Source of the DNA: Chlorocebus sabaeus
Taxonomy: Eukaryota > Chordata > Mammalia > Primates > Cercopithecidae
Assembly (NCBI RefSeq): GCF_047675955.1
Contig: NC_132904.1
Coordinates: 83,457,447-83,521,446, forward strand
Length of the DNA stretch: 64,000 nt
Reading direction: 5' to 3'
Made by a program: the position numbers and the translations under genes. The notes under the pieces are model-generated. The model did no database searches, was not told where the DNA came from, and saw only the letters and a program-made list of their open reading frames with translations. Below, one piece after another: positions 48,438-61,182 of the stretch. Positions within the stretch are counted from its first letter, which is position 1, and every line of letters starts with the position of its first letter.

Positions 48438-51165
48438 GATATTACTTCTAATATCAGAGTGGGTGTACACCAGGTGTGTACACGAGCTGTGTACAGAGTG
48501 GGTGTACACCAGGTGTGTACAGTGGGTGTACACCCTGTGATATTATTTGTAATATCCTAGGGGGACATTATTCCCAATGTCACAAGTCGTGTTCACCCTG
48601 TGATAATTCTCATAATATCCCAGGGAAACGTTACTCTTAATGTCACAGGGGGTGTACACCATGTGTTTACACCCCTTGTGATATTATTCAAAATATCCTA
48701 TAAGAATGTTACTCCTAATATTACAGGTGGGGCTCACCATGTGTGTACACCCCTGTGATATTATTTATAGTATCTGAGAAAAATGTTACTCCTAACGTCA
48801 CGGGAGGTATACACCATGTTTGTACACACCTTGTGATATTATTTATAGTATCTTTGGGGGATGTTATGCCTACTTTTACAGAATGTGTACACCATCTGTG
48901 TACACCCACTGTGATATTATTCATAATATCCTAGGGAGATGTTACTCCTAATGTCTCAGTGGGATTACACCATGTGTGTACAACCCCTGTGATATTATTC
49001 CTAATACCCTATTGGGATGTTGCTCCTAATGGCACATGGAGTGTACAACATGTGTGTACAACTTCTGTAATATTATTTGTAATATTCCAGAAAGATGTGA
49101 CTCCTCATGTCACAAGCAGCATACACCCTGTTATGGTATTCATTGTATCCTAGAGGAATGTTACTCCTAATGTCACAGGAGGTATAAATTATGTGTGTAA
49201 ACCACCTGTGATATCATTTGTAATATCCTAGGGGAAAGTTACTTTTAAAGTCACAAATGGTGTAAAAAAATATCACAGGGGGTATGCACCTGGTGATACT
49301 ATTTGAAATGTCCTAAAAGGATGTTACTTCTAATGTCAGAGGTGGTGAACACCTTCTTATATTATTGGTGATATCCTACAAGTTTGTTACTCCTCATGTT
49401 ACATTATTATCTGTTAAATTATTTGCAATAGTTTTGTGGAATGTTACTCCTAATATCACAGGGAGTGTACACCCTGTGAAATTATTCATAACAGTTTCGG
49501 GGAATGTCACTCCTAATGTCACATGAGGTGTACACACAGTGATACTATTTGTAATATCCTATAGAAATGTTACTCCTCATATCACAGGGGCTGTACGCCC
49601 TGTAATATTATTCATAATATCCTAGGGAGATATTACTCCTAATATCACAGGGGTGTACACCCTTTGACATTATTTGTAATATCCTAGGGAGATATTACTC
49701 CTAATATCACAGTGGGTGTAAACCCGGTGATATTATTCATAATATCTTAGGAGGATGTTACTTTTAATATCTCACTGGGTGTACAACCTGTGATATTATT
49801 CATGATATCCTAGGGAGATGTTCCTCCTAATGTCATCAGGGGTGTACGCCCTGTGACATCATTTGAAATATTCTAGGGGGATGTTACTTTTAAAGTCACA
49901 GGGGGTTTACGACCTGTGATATTATACATAATATCTTACACAGATGTTACTCCTAATGTCACAGGGGTGTACACCCAGTGATATTATTTGGAATATCCTA
50001 GGGGGATGTTTCTCCTAATGTCAACGGGGTTTACACCTTGTGATATTATTCATAGTATCCTAGGAGGATGTTACTTCTAATGTCACAGAAGGTGTACACT
50101 CCATGATATTATTTGTTATATCCTAGCAGGATGTTATTACTAATGCCACAATGCTTGTACACCCTGTGATATTATTTGTAATATCCTAGTGGGATGATAT
50201 TCCTAATGTCGCAGCAGGTGTACACCCTGTGAAATTTTTTGTAATAGTTTTGGGGGATGTTACTTTTAATGTTACATGTGATATACACACAGTGATATTA
50301 TTTGTAATAGCCTATAGAAATGTTACTCCTAATATCACTGGGGCTCTACACCCTGTAATATTATTTGTAATATCCTAGAGGAATGTTACTACTAATGTCA
50401 CAGGGGGTGTACACACTGTGATATTATTCATAATATCTTAAAGGTATGTTACTACCAATGTTACAATGCTTGTACACCTTGTGATATTATATCCAATAAT
50501 CTAGAGGGACGTTACTCCTAGTGTCACAGGGGGTGTACACCCTGTGATATGATCCGTAATATCCTGTGCCAATGTTACTCCTAATGTCACAGGTGGTGTA
50601 CACCTTGTGATATTATTCATAATATTCTGGAAAGATGTGACTCCTCATGTTCCAGTGTGTGTACACCCTGTGATATTATTTGTAATATCCTAGGGGGACA
50701 TTCCTAATATTCAAGATGGTGTAACTCTTGTGATATCACTCATAATATCTGAGGTTAATGTTACTCCTAATGTCACAGGGGATGTATACCATGTATGTAT
50801 ACCCCCTGTGATATTATTCGTAATATTCTATGGGGATGTTGTTAATATTACTGGTGGTGTTCACCATGTGTGTACACCCCCTGTGATATTATTCATAATA
50901 TCCTACGGAGATATAACTCCTAATATCACACTGGGTGTACCACATGTGTGTATACCCTTGGTATTATTCATAATATCCAGGGCAAACATTACTTCTATAT
51001 CACAGAGGGTGTACACCTGGGGATATTTTCCATAATACTTTAGGGAAATATGGCTTCTAATATCACAGTGGGTGTACCCCATGTGTGTACACTCTGTGAT
51101 AGTATTTTTGATATCCTCGGGAGCTATTACTCTTAATATCACAGTGGGTGTTCACCCTGTGATAT
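48438..51165. repeat. 2.7-kb minisatellite with 60- and 78-bp units
   Basis: Roughly 40 diverged tandem units. Each has GTGATATTATT, then AATATCCTAGGG, GATGTTACTCCTAAT and GTCACAGGGGGTGTACACC. Most units are about 60-62 bases. Units at about 48600-49200 and 50730-51110 carry an extra piece of about 18 bases (CATGTGTGTACACCC) and run to about 78. Within a unit GTGATATTA and TAATATCAC are inverted repeats, and GGGTGTACACCC is itself palindromic. Because 60 and 78 are multiples of three, short repetitive open frames arise on both strands; I read these as by-products. It directly abuts an OR7E receptor remnant. Confidence 0.95.
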
Positions 51166-51239
51166 TATTTGTATTTGACCTTGCTGGCTTTTTTAACCCA
51201 CACTACAAAAGGAATGGAACAGATAATAAAATAATGAGA

Positions 51240-51422
51240 TTAAACTGTTCTGCTATGCAACCACTGCAGGACACTTTTAATGTCACTGTTTCTCAGGCTG
51301 TAGATGAAGGGGTTCAGCATAGGGGTGATGACTGTGTACAACACGGAGGCCACTGCGCCCTTTCTGGGGGAAGATGAAGGGAACAGCCAAGCAGATATTG
51401 AAGCCACAAGAGCCACAAGGTA
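51240..51422 (-). pseudogene. C-terminal remnant of an OR7E-type olfactory receptor
   Basis: On the minus strand the sequence encodes the end of an olfactory receptor: extracellular loop 3, transmembrane helix 7 with the family hallmark PMLNPFIYSLRN, and a short tail ending HSRTV and a TAA stop at 51240-51242. The rest of the seven-helix protein is absent; at about 51423 the sequence switches to retroviral DNA. The tail resembles subfamily 7E, a primate group of mostly pseudogenes spread in segmental duplications. I recall OR7E pseudogenes at 11q14.2, but I cannot assign a specific locus name. Confidence 0.85.
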
Positions 51423-52065
51423 GGACCCTGCATTAGAAATGCTTATACAAGGACCCCTAGTATGGGGTAATCCCCTCTGGGAAACCAAGCCCCAGTACTC
51501 AGAAGAAGAAATAGAATGGGGAACCTCACGAGGACATAGTTTCCTCCCCTCCGGATGACTGGCCACTGAAGAAGGAAAAATACTTTTGCCTGCAGCTAAC
51601 CAATGGAAATTACTTAAAATCCTTCACCAAACCTTTTACTTAGGCATTGATAGCACCCATCAGATGGCCAAATTATTATTTACTGGACCAAGCCTTTTCA
51701 AAACTATCAAGCAGATAGTCAGGGTTTGTGAAGTGTGCCAAAGAAACAATCCCCTGCACTGCAGGCCATACATTTCAATCCTAGTATCTCTAACCTCCTT
51801 GTTAAGTTTGTCTCTTCCAGAATCAAAGCTGTAAAACTACAAATGGTTCTTCAAATGGAGTCCCAGATGCAGTCCATGACTAAGATCTACTGTGGACCCC
51901 TGGACCGGCCTTCTAGCCCATGCTCCAATGTTAATGACATCAAAGCCACCCCTCCCAAGGAAATCTCAACTGGACAACCCCTACTATGCCCCAATTCAGC
52001 AGGAAGCAGTTAGAGCAGTCGTCAGCCAATCTCCCCAATAGCACTTTGGTTTTTCTGTTGTGAAG
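51423..52065 (+). pseudogene. Class I ERV fragment: integrase part and env-tail-like part
   Basis: On the plus strand, 51586-51770 encodes an integrase N-terminal zinc-binding region, with His residues in LHQTF and THQMAK and a CEVC pair, as in gammaretrovirus-like ERVs. After about 51780 the frame changes and the sequence resembles the end of an envelope transmembrane subunit, implying an internal deletion between pol and the env end. The fragment is broken and not functional. The ERV family is not certain. Confidence 0.7.
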
Positions 52066-52260
52066 GGGAACTGAGAGACAGGACTAGCTGGATTTCCTAG
52101 GCTGACTAAGAATCCCTAAGCCTTACCTAGTCCTCCATGCCCACGCAGCAATATGGAGACAAAGGGAATTCCCACCTGATGATGAAACCCTCAGCATGGA
52201 GGAAACAATTTTATAGTAAGAGAAAAGGATCCCCGAGATGGGAAGAAAACCAAATATGGC
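52066..52260 (+). repeat. Possible truncated ERV LTR start and ERV-related sequence
   Basis: TGAGAGACAGGACTAGCTGG then ATTTCCTAGGCTGAC resembles the 5' border of a class I ERV LTR, placed right after the env-like tail as expected for a 3' LTR. It is truncated after about 70 bases. The origin of the remaining bases is unclear. Confidence 0.45.
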
Positions 52261-52309
52261 AGGAGGGAAATACATGACTAAGTTATTGGTGAAGGTGTCA
52301 CAACATGGA

Positions 52310-53998
52310 AGATGATATTGAAGTAAATGGTTGTCTGACAGCTACAAGTCTCCTTTAGCAGTGAGTATGCCATTCACATCATAAGATGTCCACACAGTAA
52401 GATCTCTTCCTGGTATTATTTTAACTGCTTCAGATACTAAGACTGCTACTGCCGCCACTACCCATAAACAATGGGCCAACCCTTTACCACTACATCAATT
52501 TCCTTACTCAGGTATGCCACGGGTTGCAAGCTCATCCCTTGGACCTGTGTAAGGACTCCTAGAGCTATTCCTGTTTTTTCTGTGACATATAAAGTCTTGC
52601 CCTGTTGGCAAGCTTAACACTAGGGCTTGGGTTAGGGCCCTCTTTAGGGCCTGGAAAGCCGCTTCTGCTTCAGGTGTCCATCTTACTAAATGGGTATTGG
52701 TTTTTTGAGTTTCCTTAATTACTGTATACAATGGTCTGGCTGTTTTGCCGTACCTGGGAATCCATATTCGACAGAAACCTGTTATGCCAGGGAACCCTCT
52801 TAGTTGCTTTAGGGTTTTGGGTTGAGGATAAGCCAGTATAGGCTGGATACATTCCTCACTGGGGGCACTGGTGCCTTTGGATAATTTTAGCCCTAAGTAT
52901 TTAACCTGCTGTGAGCAGAGCTGAGCCTTTGGTTTAGAAATCTTGTAGCCACGGGTGGTGAGGAAATTTAAGAGCACTTGGGTGGCTTGATGGCACAAGG
53001 TTTCTGAATAGACAGCTAAAAGTAAATCATCCATGTACTGAAGGACAAGAGTGTCGAGATATGAGAACTGGCTCAAGTCTTGGGCTAATGCCTGACCAAA
53101 TAGATAGGGGCTATCCCTGAACCCTTGGGGTAAAACAGTCCAGGTGAGTTGAGACATTGGGTTTGAAGGATCTTCAAAGGCAAACAAGAATTGAGAGTCA
53201 GGATGTACAGGGATGCAGAAAAAGGCATCCTTAAGGTCCAGGACTGTAAACCACTCTGCTTCCTCTGGTATTTGGGAAAGCAGAGGGTAAGGGTTAGGTA
53301 CAGCTGGGTATAGAGGGACAACAATGTCACTGATAACCTTGAGATCTTGCACTAACCTCCACTGTCCACTGGGTTTCTGTACTCCTAAAATTGGAGTATT
53401 GCAGGGGCTATTGCATGGTTTTACTAGGCCTTGGGCTTTTACGTCCTTAGCAATCTTTTGGAGTCCTTTTTGGGCCTCATTTCTAAGGGGGTACTGCCTT
53501 TGGTAGGAAAAGGAGGTGGAATCCTTTAGTTTAACTTGAACAGGATGGGCATTCTTTGCTTGTCCATATTGTCCTTCTGTTGCCCAGACTTCAGGATTCA
53601 TTCCTTCCTCAAGCACGGGACAACAAATGGGTGCTCCTTCTCCTATGTTCAGGTATATAACGGCCCCTGCTTTTGCTAGAATGTCTCTCCCTAACAAGGG
53701 AGTGGGGCTTTCAGGCATAATTAGAAAAATATGTGAAAAGAGTAAAGCTCCCCAGACACAACTTAGTAGGTGGGAGAAGTATCTAGTGACTGGCTGTCCT
53801 AGGACCCCTCGGATAGTGACAGATCTGGAGGACAGTTGTCTGGGACAGGAGAGTAAGACTGAGAAGGCCGTGCCAATGTCCAGGAGACAGTTGACCTCCT
53901 GGCCCTCAATGGTCAAGCATACCCGGGGCTCTGTGAGGGTGGTGGCATAGGCTGGTGCTTGCCCTGGGCACCCTCAGAGTTTCTACGTATTTTGAGTA
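52310..53998 (-). pseudogene. Class I ERV pro-pol remnant with long open frame
   Basis: On the minus strand 53916-52504 is open for 470 codons. In order it shows a retroviral aspartic protease start, reverse transcriptase fingers and palm (WFTVLDLKDAFFCIPVHP), LPQGFRDSP, the catalytic YMDD motif (near 53030), and the connection region. RNase H-like sequence continues with stops to about 52310. The protease active site reads DIGT in place of D[TS]G[AS], so the protease is probably dead. No gag, intact integrase or LTR pair accompanies it. It belongs to the gammaretrovirus-like class I ERVs, possibly HERV-H-related; that placement is from recognition only. Confidence 0.88.
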
Positions 53999-54664
53999 GA
54001 AAAGAGGATTGCAAAATAGAAAACAAATAAACCAACACCCAGCACTGTGTCTGCATTTTGGATATAAGCAATTCACAAGTAATGTTTTCAGATTTCAGAG
54101 CAATCCACACTCAGCAATATCGTGCAGTTCTGACAAACTCAATTTTTTAATAATTATTCTATTGATTTTTGTGTTATTCACTTCTTGCTGTACACACCTG
54201 CCTTAGAGACACTAGATTAAAGAATGTTCCAAGAACCAGATCATCATATATAACAAATTCATAATTGCTAGAAAATACAGCCTATCTTTTCTGAAGAAAA
54301 ATATGTAATAAAAACATTCTCTTCACTTTAAGAAAAAGTTTCTCCTAATTAAAACAAATTAAGAACTCAAATGTATTATTTTATTCTAAGATTGCCACAT
54401 ATTCCCTTGATTTAGAACACTTATAAACACTGTGTAACAACTGTACCAAGTCATCTGGAAATAAAATTATAGTTGACAATTCATAATCAGAAAATATTTC
54501 CAGATGCCAGTTAAGTTCTAGTGATTTCATCATTTTGTTCTCTGACTTTTCTCCTTCAAGAGAGTAATTGCATACTTAAGTAGGTGGGCCTCGTTTTAAA
54601 ATTCATGTAAGATATAACTCCTGTCCTTAGCTTAGGCGAACTTAGGGTTTTCATAAGAAAGTTT
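53999..54664. other. AT-rich stretch between ERV and Alu
   Basis: No gene or named repeat recognised. It could include degraded ERV flank. Confidence 0.4.
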
Positions 54665-54960
54665 GGCCAGACACGGTGGTTAACGCTTGTAATCCCAGCA
54701 CTTTGGGAGGCTGAGATGGGTGGATTACAAGGTCAGGAGATCAAGATTATCCTGAGCAACATGGTGAAACCATGCGTCTATTAAAAATACAAACATTAGC
54801 CGAGCATGGCAGCATGCACCTGTCGTCCCAGGTACTCAGGAGGCTGAGACAGGAGAATGGCTTGAACCTGGGAGGCACAGGCTATAGTGAGCCGAGATCA
54901 CACCACTGCACTTCGACCTGGGTGACAGAGCGAGGCTCCATCTCAAAAACAGAGAGAAAA
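54665..54960 (+). mobile_element. Alu element
   Basis: A full forward Alu runs from GGCCAGACACGGTGG to CATCTCAAAAACAGAGAG. Its tail abuts the target site of the following full-length L1. Confidence 0.93.
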
Positions 54961-54968
54961 TTTTAGTT

Positions 54969-54981
54969 AAATGGACATAAC
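54969..54981. repeat. Target-site duplication (left) of the full-length L1
   Basis: AAATGGACATAAC here pairs with AAATAGACATAAC at 61391-61403, one mismatch in 13. The junction TT/AAAT fits the L1 endonuclease preference. Confidence 0.9.
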
Positions 54982-56010
54982 TGGAGATTGCTTCTAAGAT
55001 AGCTGAATATGAACAGTTCTGGTCTGCAGCTCCCAGTGAGGTTGACGCAGAAGATGGGTGATTTCTGCATTTCCAACTGAGGTACCTGGTTCTTCTCATT
55101 GGGACTGTTTGGACAGTGCACAGAGGGCGAGCCAAAGTAGGGCAGGGTATCACCTCGTCTGGGAAGCACAAGGGGTCAGCAGATTTCCCTTTCCTAGCCA
55201 AGGGAAGCCGTGACAGACTGTACCTGAAGAAATGGTACACTCTTGACCAAATACTGCACTTTTCCCATGGTCACAGCAGATGGCAGACCAGGAGATACCC
55301 TCCCATGCCTGGCTCGGTGGGTGCCACACCCGCAGAGCCTTGCTCACTGCTAGCACAGCAGTCTGAGATCAACTTGTGGGGCTGCAGCTTGACAGTGGGA
55401 GGGGCATCTGCCATTGCTGCGGCTTGAGTAGCTCACAGTGTAAACAAAGCTGCCAGGAAGCTCAAACTGGCTGGAGCCCACCACAGGTGAGCAAGGTCTA
55501 CTGCCTCTCCAGATTTCACCTCTGGGGGCAGAGCATAGCAGAACAAAAGGCAGCAGACAGATTCTGCAGACTTAAACGTCCCTGTCTGAAGCTCTCAAGA
55601 GAGCAGTGGTTCTCTCAGCATGGCGTTCAAGCTCCAAGAATGGACATACTGCCTCCTGAAGTGAGTCCCTGGCCCCCATGTAGCCTGACTGGGAGACACC
55701 TCCCAGAAGGGGCCCACAGACACCTCAAACAGGTGGATGCCCCTCTCAGATGAAGCTTCCAGAGGAAAGATCAGGCAGCAATATTTGCTGTTCTGCAGCC
55801 TCCACTGGTCATACCCAGGTAAACAGGTTCTGGAATGGATCTCCAGCAAACTCCAACAGACCTGCAGCTGAGGGGCCTGACTGTTAGACGGTAAACTAAC
55901 AAAGAGAAAGGAATAGCATCAATATCAACATCAACAAAAAGGACATCCACATGAAAACCCCATCTGTAGGTCATCAATATCAAAGACCAAAGGTAGATAA
56001 AACCCCAAAG

Positions 56011-56996
56011 ATGGTGAGAAACCAGAGCAGAAAAGCAAAAAAATTTTAAAAAATCAGAGTGCCTCTTCTCCTCCAAAGGATGGCAGCTCCTCGCCAGCAA
56101 GTGAACAAAACTGGATGGAGAATGAGCTTAACAAGTTGACAGAAGTAGGCTTCAGAAGGTCAGTAATAACAAACTTCTCTGAGCTAAAGGAGCATGTTCT
56201 AACCCATCACAAGGAAGCTAAAAACCTTGAAAAAAGGTTAGGCAAATGGCCAACTAGAATAAACAGTGTAGAAGAGACTTTAAATGACCTGATGAAGCTG
56301 AAAACCACAGCATGAGAACTTCGTGATGCATGCATATCAGTGACTGAAGGTCAAATTAACAAAATAAAATGAGAAGACTAGAGAAAAAAAGAGGGGAAAG
56401 AAAACTAACAAAGCCTCCAAGAAATATGGGACTATGTGAAAAGACCAAACCTAGGTTTGATTGGTGTACCTGAAAGTGACAGGGAGAATGGAACCAAGTT
56501 AGAAAACACTCTTCGGGACATTATTCAGGAGAACCACCCTAACCTAGCAAGGCAGGCCAACATTCAAATTCAGGAAATACAGAGACCACCACAAGGATAC
56601 TCCTCAAGAAAAGCAACCACAAGACACATAATCATCAGATTCACCAAGGTTGAAATGAAGGAAAAAATGTTAAGGGCAGCCAGAGAGAAAGGTTGGGTTA
56701 TCCACAAAGGAAAGTCCATCAGACTAACAGCAGATCTCTCAGCAGAAACCCACAAGCCAGAAGAGAGTGGGGGCCAATATTCAACATTCTTAAGGAAAAG
56801 AATTTTCAATCCAGAATCTCATATCCAGTCAAACTAAGCTTCACAAGTGAAGGAGAAATAAAATCCTTTACCGACAAGCAAACACTAAGAGATTTTTGTC
56901 ACCACCAGGCCTGCCTTACAAGAGCTCCTGAAGGAAGCACTAAACATGGAAAGGAACAACCTGTACCAGGCACTGCAAAAACATGCCAAACTGTAA
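56011..56996 (+). pseudogene. L1 ORF1p pseudogene
   Basis: ORF1 encodes the trimeric RNA-binding chaperone of L1. The ATG at 56011 and the stop at about 56994-56996 (after HAKL) align with the usual ends. Inside, the frame is cut by stops and shifts. Open pieces are 56115-56315 (coiled-coil part) and 56436-56837 (RRM and C-terminal domain, with RPNLGLIGVPE and HIIIRFTKVEMKEKML). Confidence 0.92.
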
Positions 56997-57059
56997 AGAT
57001 CATCGACACTATGAAGAAACTGCATTAATTAATGGACAAAATAACCAGCTAACATCATA

Positions 57060-60000
57060 ATAACAGGAACAAATTCAAACATACCAATATTAACCTTAAA
57101 TGTAAATGGGCTAAATGCCCAAATTAAAAGGTACAGACTGGCAAACTGGATAGAGTCAAGACCCATCAGTGTGCTATATTCAGGAGACCCATCTCATGTG
57201 CAAAGATGCACATAGGCTCAAAATAAAGGGTTGGAGGAAGATCTACCAAACAAATGGAAAGCAAAAAAAAAAAAGCAGAGGTTGCAATCCTAGCCTCTGT
57301 TAAAACAGACTTTAAACCAACAAAGATCAAAAGAGACAAAGAAGGCCACTACATAGTAGTAAAGGGATCAATTCACCAAGAAGAGCTAACTATCCTAAAT
57401 ATATGTGCACCCGATACAGGGGCACCCAGATTCATAAAACAAGTCCTTAGAGACCTACAAAGAGACTTAGACTCCACACAATAATAATGGGAGACTTTAA
57501 CACCCCACTGACAATGTTAGATCAATGAGACAGAAGGTTAACAAAGATATCCAGGACTCGAACTCAGCTCTGGAACAAGCAAACCTAATAGACATCTACA
57601 GAACTCTCCATCCCAAATCAACAGAATATACATTCTTCTCAGCACCACATCACACTTATTCTAAAATTGACCACATAGTTGGAAGTAAAACACTCCTCAG
57701 CAAATGTAAAAGAACAGAAATCATAACAAACTGTCTCTCAGACCACAGTGCAATCAAAGTAGAACTCAGGATTAAGACATTCACTCAAAACTGCACAGCT
57801 ATATGGAAACTGAGCAACCTGCTCCTGAATGACTACTGGGTAAATAGTGAAATGAAGGCAGAAATAAAGATGTTCTTTAAAACCAATGAGAACAAAGATA
57901 CAACATACCAGAAATCTCTGGGACACATTTAAAGCAGTGTGTAGAGGGAAATTTATAGCACTAAATGCCCACAAGAGAAAAGAGGAAAGATCTAAAATCG
58001 ACACCCTAACATCACAATTAAAAGAACTAGGTGGCACATGCCTGTAATCCTAGTATTTTAGGAGGCTGAGGCAGGCGAATCACCTGAGGTCAGGAGTTCA
58101 AGACCAGACTGACCAACATGGAGATACTCTGTCTCTACTAAAAATACAAAATTAGCCTGGTGTGGTGGCACATGCCTGCAATCCCAGCTACTCAGGAGGC
58201 TGAGACAAGAGAATTGCTTGGACCCAGGAAGGTGGAGGTTGTGGTGAGCCAAGATGGTGCCATTGTACTCCAGCCTCCAGCCTGGGCAACAGAAGGGAAA
58301 CTCCATCTCAAAAAAAAAAAAAAAAAAGACAACAACAAGAAGAACTAGAGAAGCCAGAGCAAACAAACTTAAAAGCTAGCAGAAGGCAAAAAATAAGATC
58401 AAAACAGAACTGAAGGAGATAAGAGAAACAAAAAACCCTTCAAAAAAAAAATCAGTGAATTCAGGAGCTGGTTTTTTGAAAAGATCAACAACATAGATTG
58501 CTAGCAAGACTAATGAAGAGGAATAGAATAAAGAATCAAATAGACACAATAAAAAATGATAAAGGTGATATCACCACCTATCCCACAGAAATAGAAACTA
58601 CCATCAGAGAATACTATAAACACCTCTATGCTAATAAACTAGAAAATCCAGAAGAAATGGATAAATTCCTGGACACATACACCCTCCCAAGGGTAAACCA
58701 GGAAGAAGTTGAATCTCTGAATAGATGAATAAGAGGTTGTGAAATTGAGGCAATAATTACTAGCCTACCAACCAAAAAAAGTCCAGGACCAGACAGATTC
58801 ACAGCCAAATTCTACCAGAGGTATAAAGAGGAGCTGGTACCATTCCTTCTGAAACTATTACAATCAATAGAAAAAGAGGGAATCCTCCCTAACTCATTTT
58901 ATAAGGCCAGGATCATCCTGATACCAAAACCTGGCAGAGACACAACAAAAAAAAGAGAATTTTAGACCAATATTCCTAATGGACATCAATGAGAAAATCC
59001 TCAGTAAAATACTGGCAAACCGAATCCAGCAGCACATCAAAAAGCTTATCCACCACAATCAAGTCAGCTTCATCCCTGGGATGCAAGTCTGGTTCAACAT
59101 ACACAAATCAATAAACGTAATCCATCACATAAACAGAACCAACAATAAAAACTACATGATTATCTCAATAGATGCAGAAAAGGCCTTTGACAAAATTCAA
59201 CAGACCTTCATGCTAAAAACTCTATATAAACTAGGTATTAATGGAATATATTTCAAAATAATAAGAGCTGTTTATGACAAACCCACAGCCAATATCATAC
59301 TGAATTGGCAAAAACTGGAAGCATTCCCTTTGAAAACTGGCACAAGACAAGGATGTCCTCTTTCATCTTTCCTATTCAACATAGTGTTGGAATTTCTGGC
59401 TAGGGCAATCAGGCAAGAGAAAGAAATAAAGGGAACTCAATTAGGAAAAGAGGGAGTCAAATTCTCTCTGTTTGCAGATGACATGATTGTATATTTAGAA
59501 AACCCCATTGTCTCAGCCCAAAATCTCCCTAAGCTGACAAGCAACTTCGGCAAAGTCTCAGGATACAAAATTAATGTGCAAAACTCACAAGTATTCCTAT
59601 ATACCAATAATAGACAAACAAAGAGCCAAATCATAAGTGAACTCCCATTCACAATTGCAAGAAAGAGAATAAAATACCTAGGAATCCAAATTACAAGAGA
59701 CGTGAAGGACCTCTTCAAGGATAACTACAAACCACTGCTCAGTGAAATAAAAGAGGACAGAAACAAATGGAAGAACATTCCATGCTCATGGATAGGAAGA
59801 TTCAATATTGTGAAAATGGCCATATTGCCCAAAGTAATTTATAGATTCAATGCTACCCCCACCAAGCTACCACTGACTTTCTTCACAGAATTGGAAAAAA
59901 ACTACTTTAAATTTCATATGGAACCAAAAAAGAGCCCACATAGCCAAGACAATCATAAGCAAAAAGAACAAAGCTGGAGGCAGCATGCTACTAAAAGTCT

Positions 60001-61182
60001 ATAGTAACCAAAACAGCATGGTACTGGTACCAAAACAGAGATATAGACCAATGGAACAGAACAGAGGCCTCAGAAATAACACCACTCATCTACAACCATC
60101 TGATCTTTGACAAACCTGACAAAACCAAGCAATGTGGAAAGGATTCCCTATTTAATAAATGGTGCTGGGAAAACTGGCTAGCCATGTGTAGAAAACTGAA
60201 ACTCAATCCCTTCCTTACACTGTATACAGAAATTGACTCAAGATGGATTAAGACTTAAATGTAAGACCTAACATCATAAAAACCCTAGAAGACAACCTAG
60301 GCAATACCATTCAAGACATAGGCATGGGCAAAGACTTTGTGAGTAAAACACCAAAAGCAATGGCAACAAAAGCCAAAATAGACAAATGAGATGTAATTAA
60401 ACTAAAGAGCCTCTGCACAGCAAAGGAAACTACCATCAGAGTGAACAGGCAACCTACAGAATGGGAGAAAATTTTTGCAATCTATCCATCTGACAAAGGG
60501 CTAATATCCAGAATCTACAAAGAACTTAAACAAATTTACAAGAAAGAAATAAACCAACCATCAAAAGGTGGGCAAATAATTTAAACAGACACTTCTCAAA
60601 AGAAGACATTTATGCAGCCAAAAGACATATGAAAAAAATCTCATCATCACTTGTCATCAGAGAAATGCAAATCAAAACCACAATGAGATATTGTCTTACG
60701 CCAGTTAGAATGGTGATCATTAAAAAGTTAGGAAACAACAGATGCTAGAGAGGATGTGAAGAAATAAGAACACTTTCACACTGTTAGTGGGAGTGTAAAT
60801 TAGTTCAACCATTGTGGAAGACAGTGTGGCAATTCCTCAAGGATCTAGAACTAGAAATACATTTGACCCAGCAATCCCATTACTGGGTATATACCCAAAG
60901 GATTAAAAATCATTCTCCATAAAGAACACATGCACATGAACGTTTACTGCGGCACTATTCACAGCAGCAAAGACTTGGAACCAACCCAAATGTCCATCAA
61001 GGATAGACTGGATTAAGAAAATATGGGACACATACACCATTGAATACTATGCAGCCATAAAAAAGGATGAGTTCATGTCCTTTGCAGGGACATGGATGAA
61101 GCCTGTAACCATCATTCTAAGCAAACTATCACAAGGACAGAAAACCAAACACTGCAAGTTCTCGCTCATAGGTGGGAGTTGA
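57060..61182 (+). pseudogene. L1 ORF2p pseudogene interrupted by an Alu
   Basis: ORF2 encodes the endonuclease and reverse transcriptase that copies L1 RNA at the target. The start position reads ATA (57060-57062) where ATG is expected. Endonuclease pieces are at 57254-57484 and 57525-57932 (HHTYSKIDHI, SDHSAIKVEL). An Alu splits the frame at 58031. The reverse transcriptase piece 58979-60004 is open for 341 codons, with AEKAFDKIQ, GTRQGCPLS and the catalytic FADDMIVY. The C-terminal Cys-rich part is present but full of stops up to TGA at 61180. Confidence 0.93.
58031..58339 (+). mobile_element. Alu nested in L1 ORF2
   Basis: It starts at GTGGCACATGCCTGTAATCC, so the first bases of the Alu are missing, and ends with a 19-base A run and an ACAACAAC tail. 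AAGAACTAG at 58022-58030 and 58340-58348 is the target-site duplication. The Alu is younger than the L1 it sits in. Confidence 0.94.

Noticed and set aside
48438..51165. CRISPR-like array
   Set aside because: The units are contiguous tandem repeats without unique spacers, in primate DNA; it is a minisatellite.
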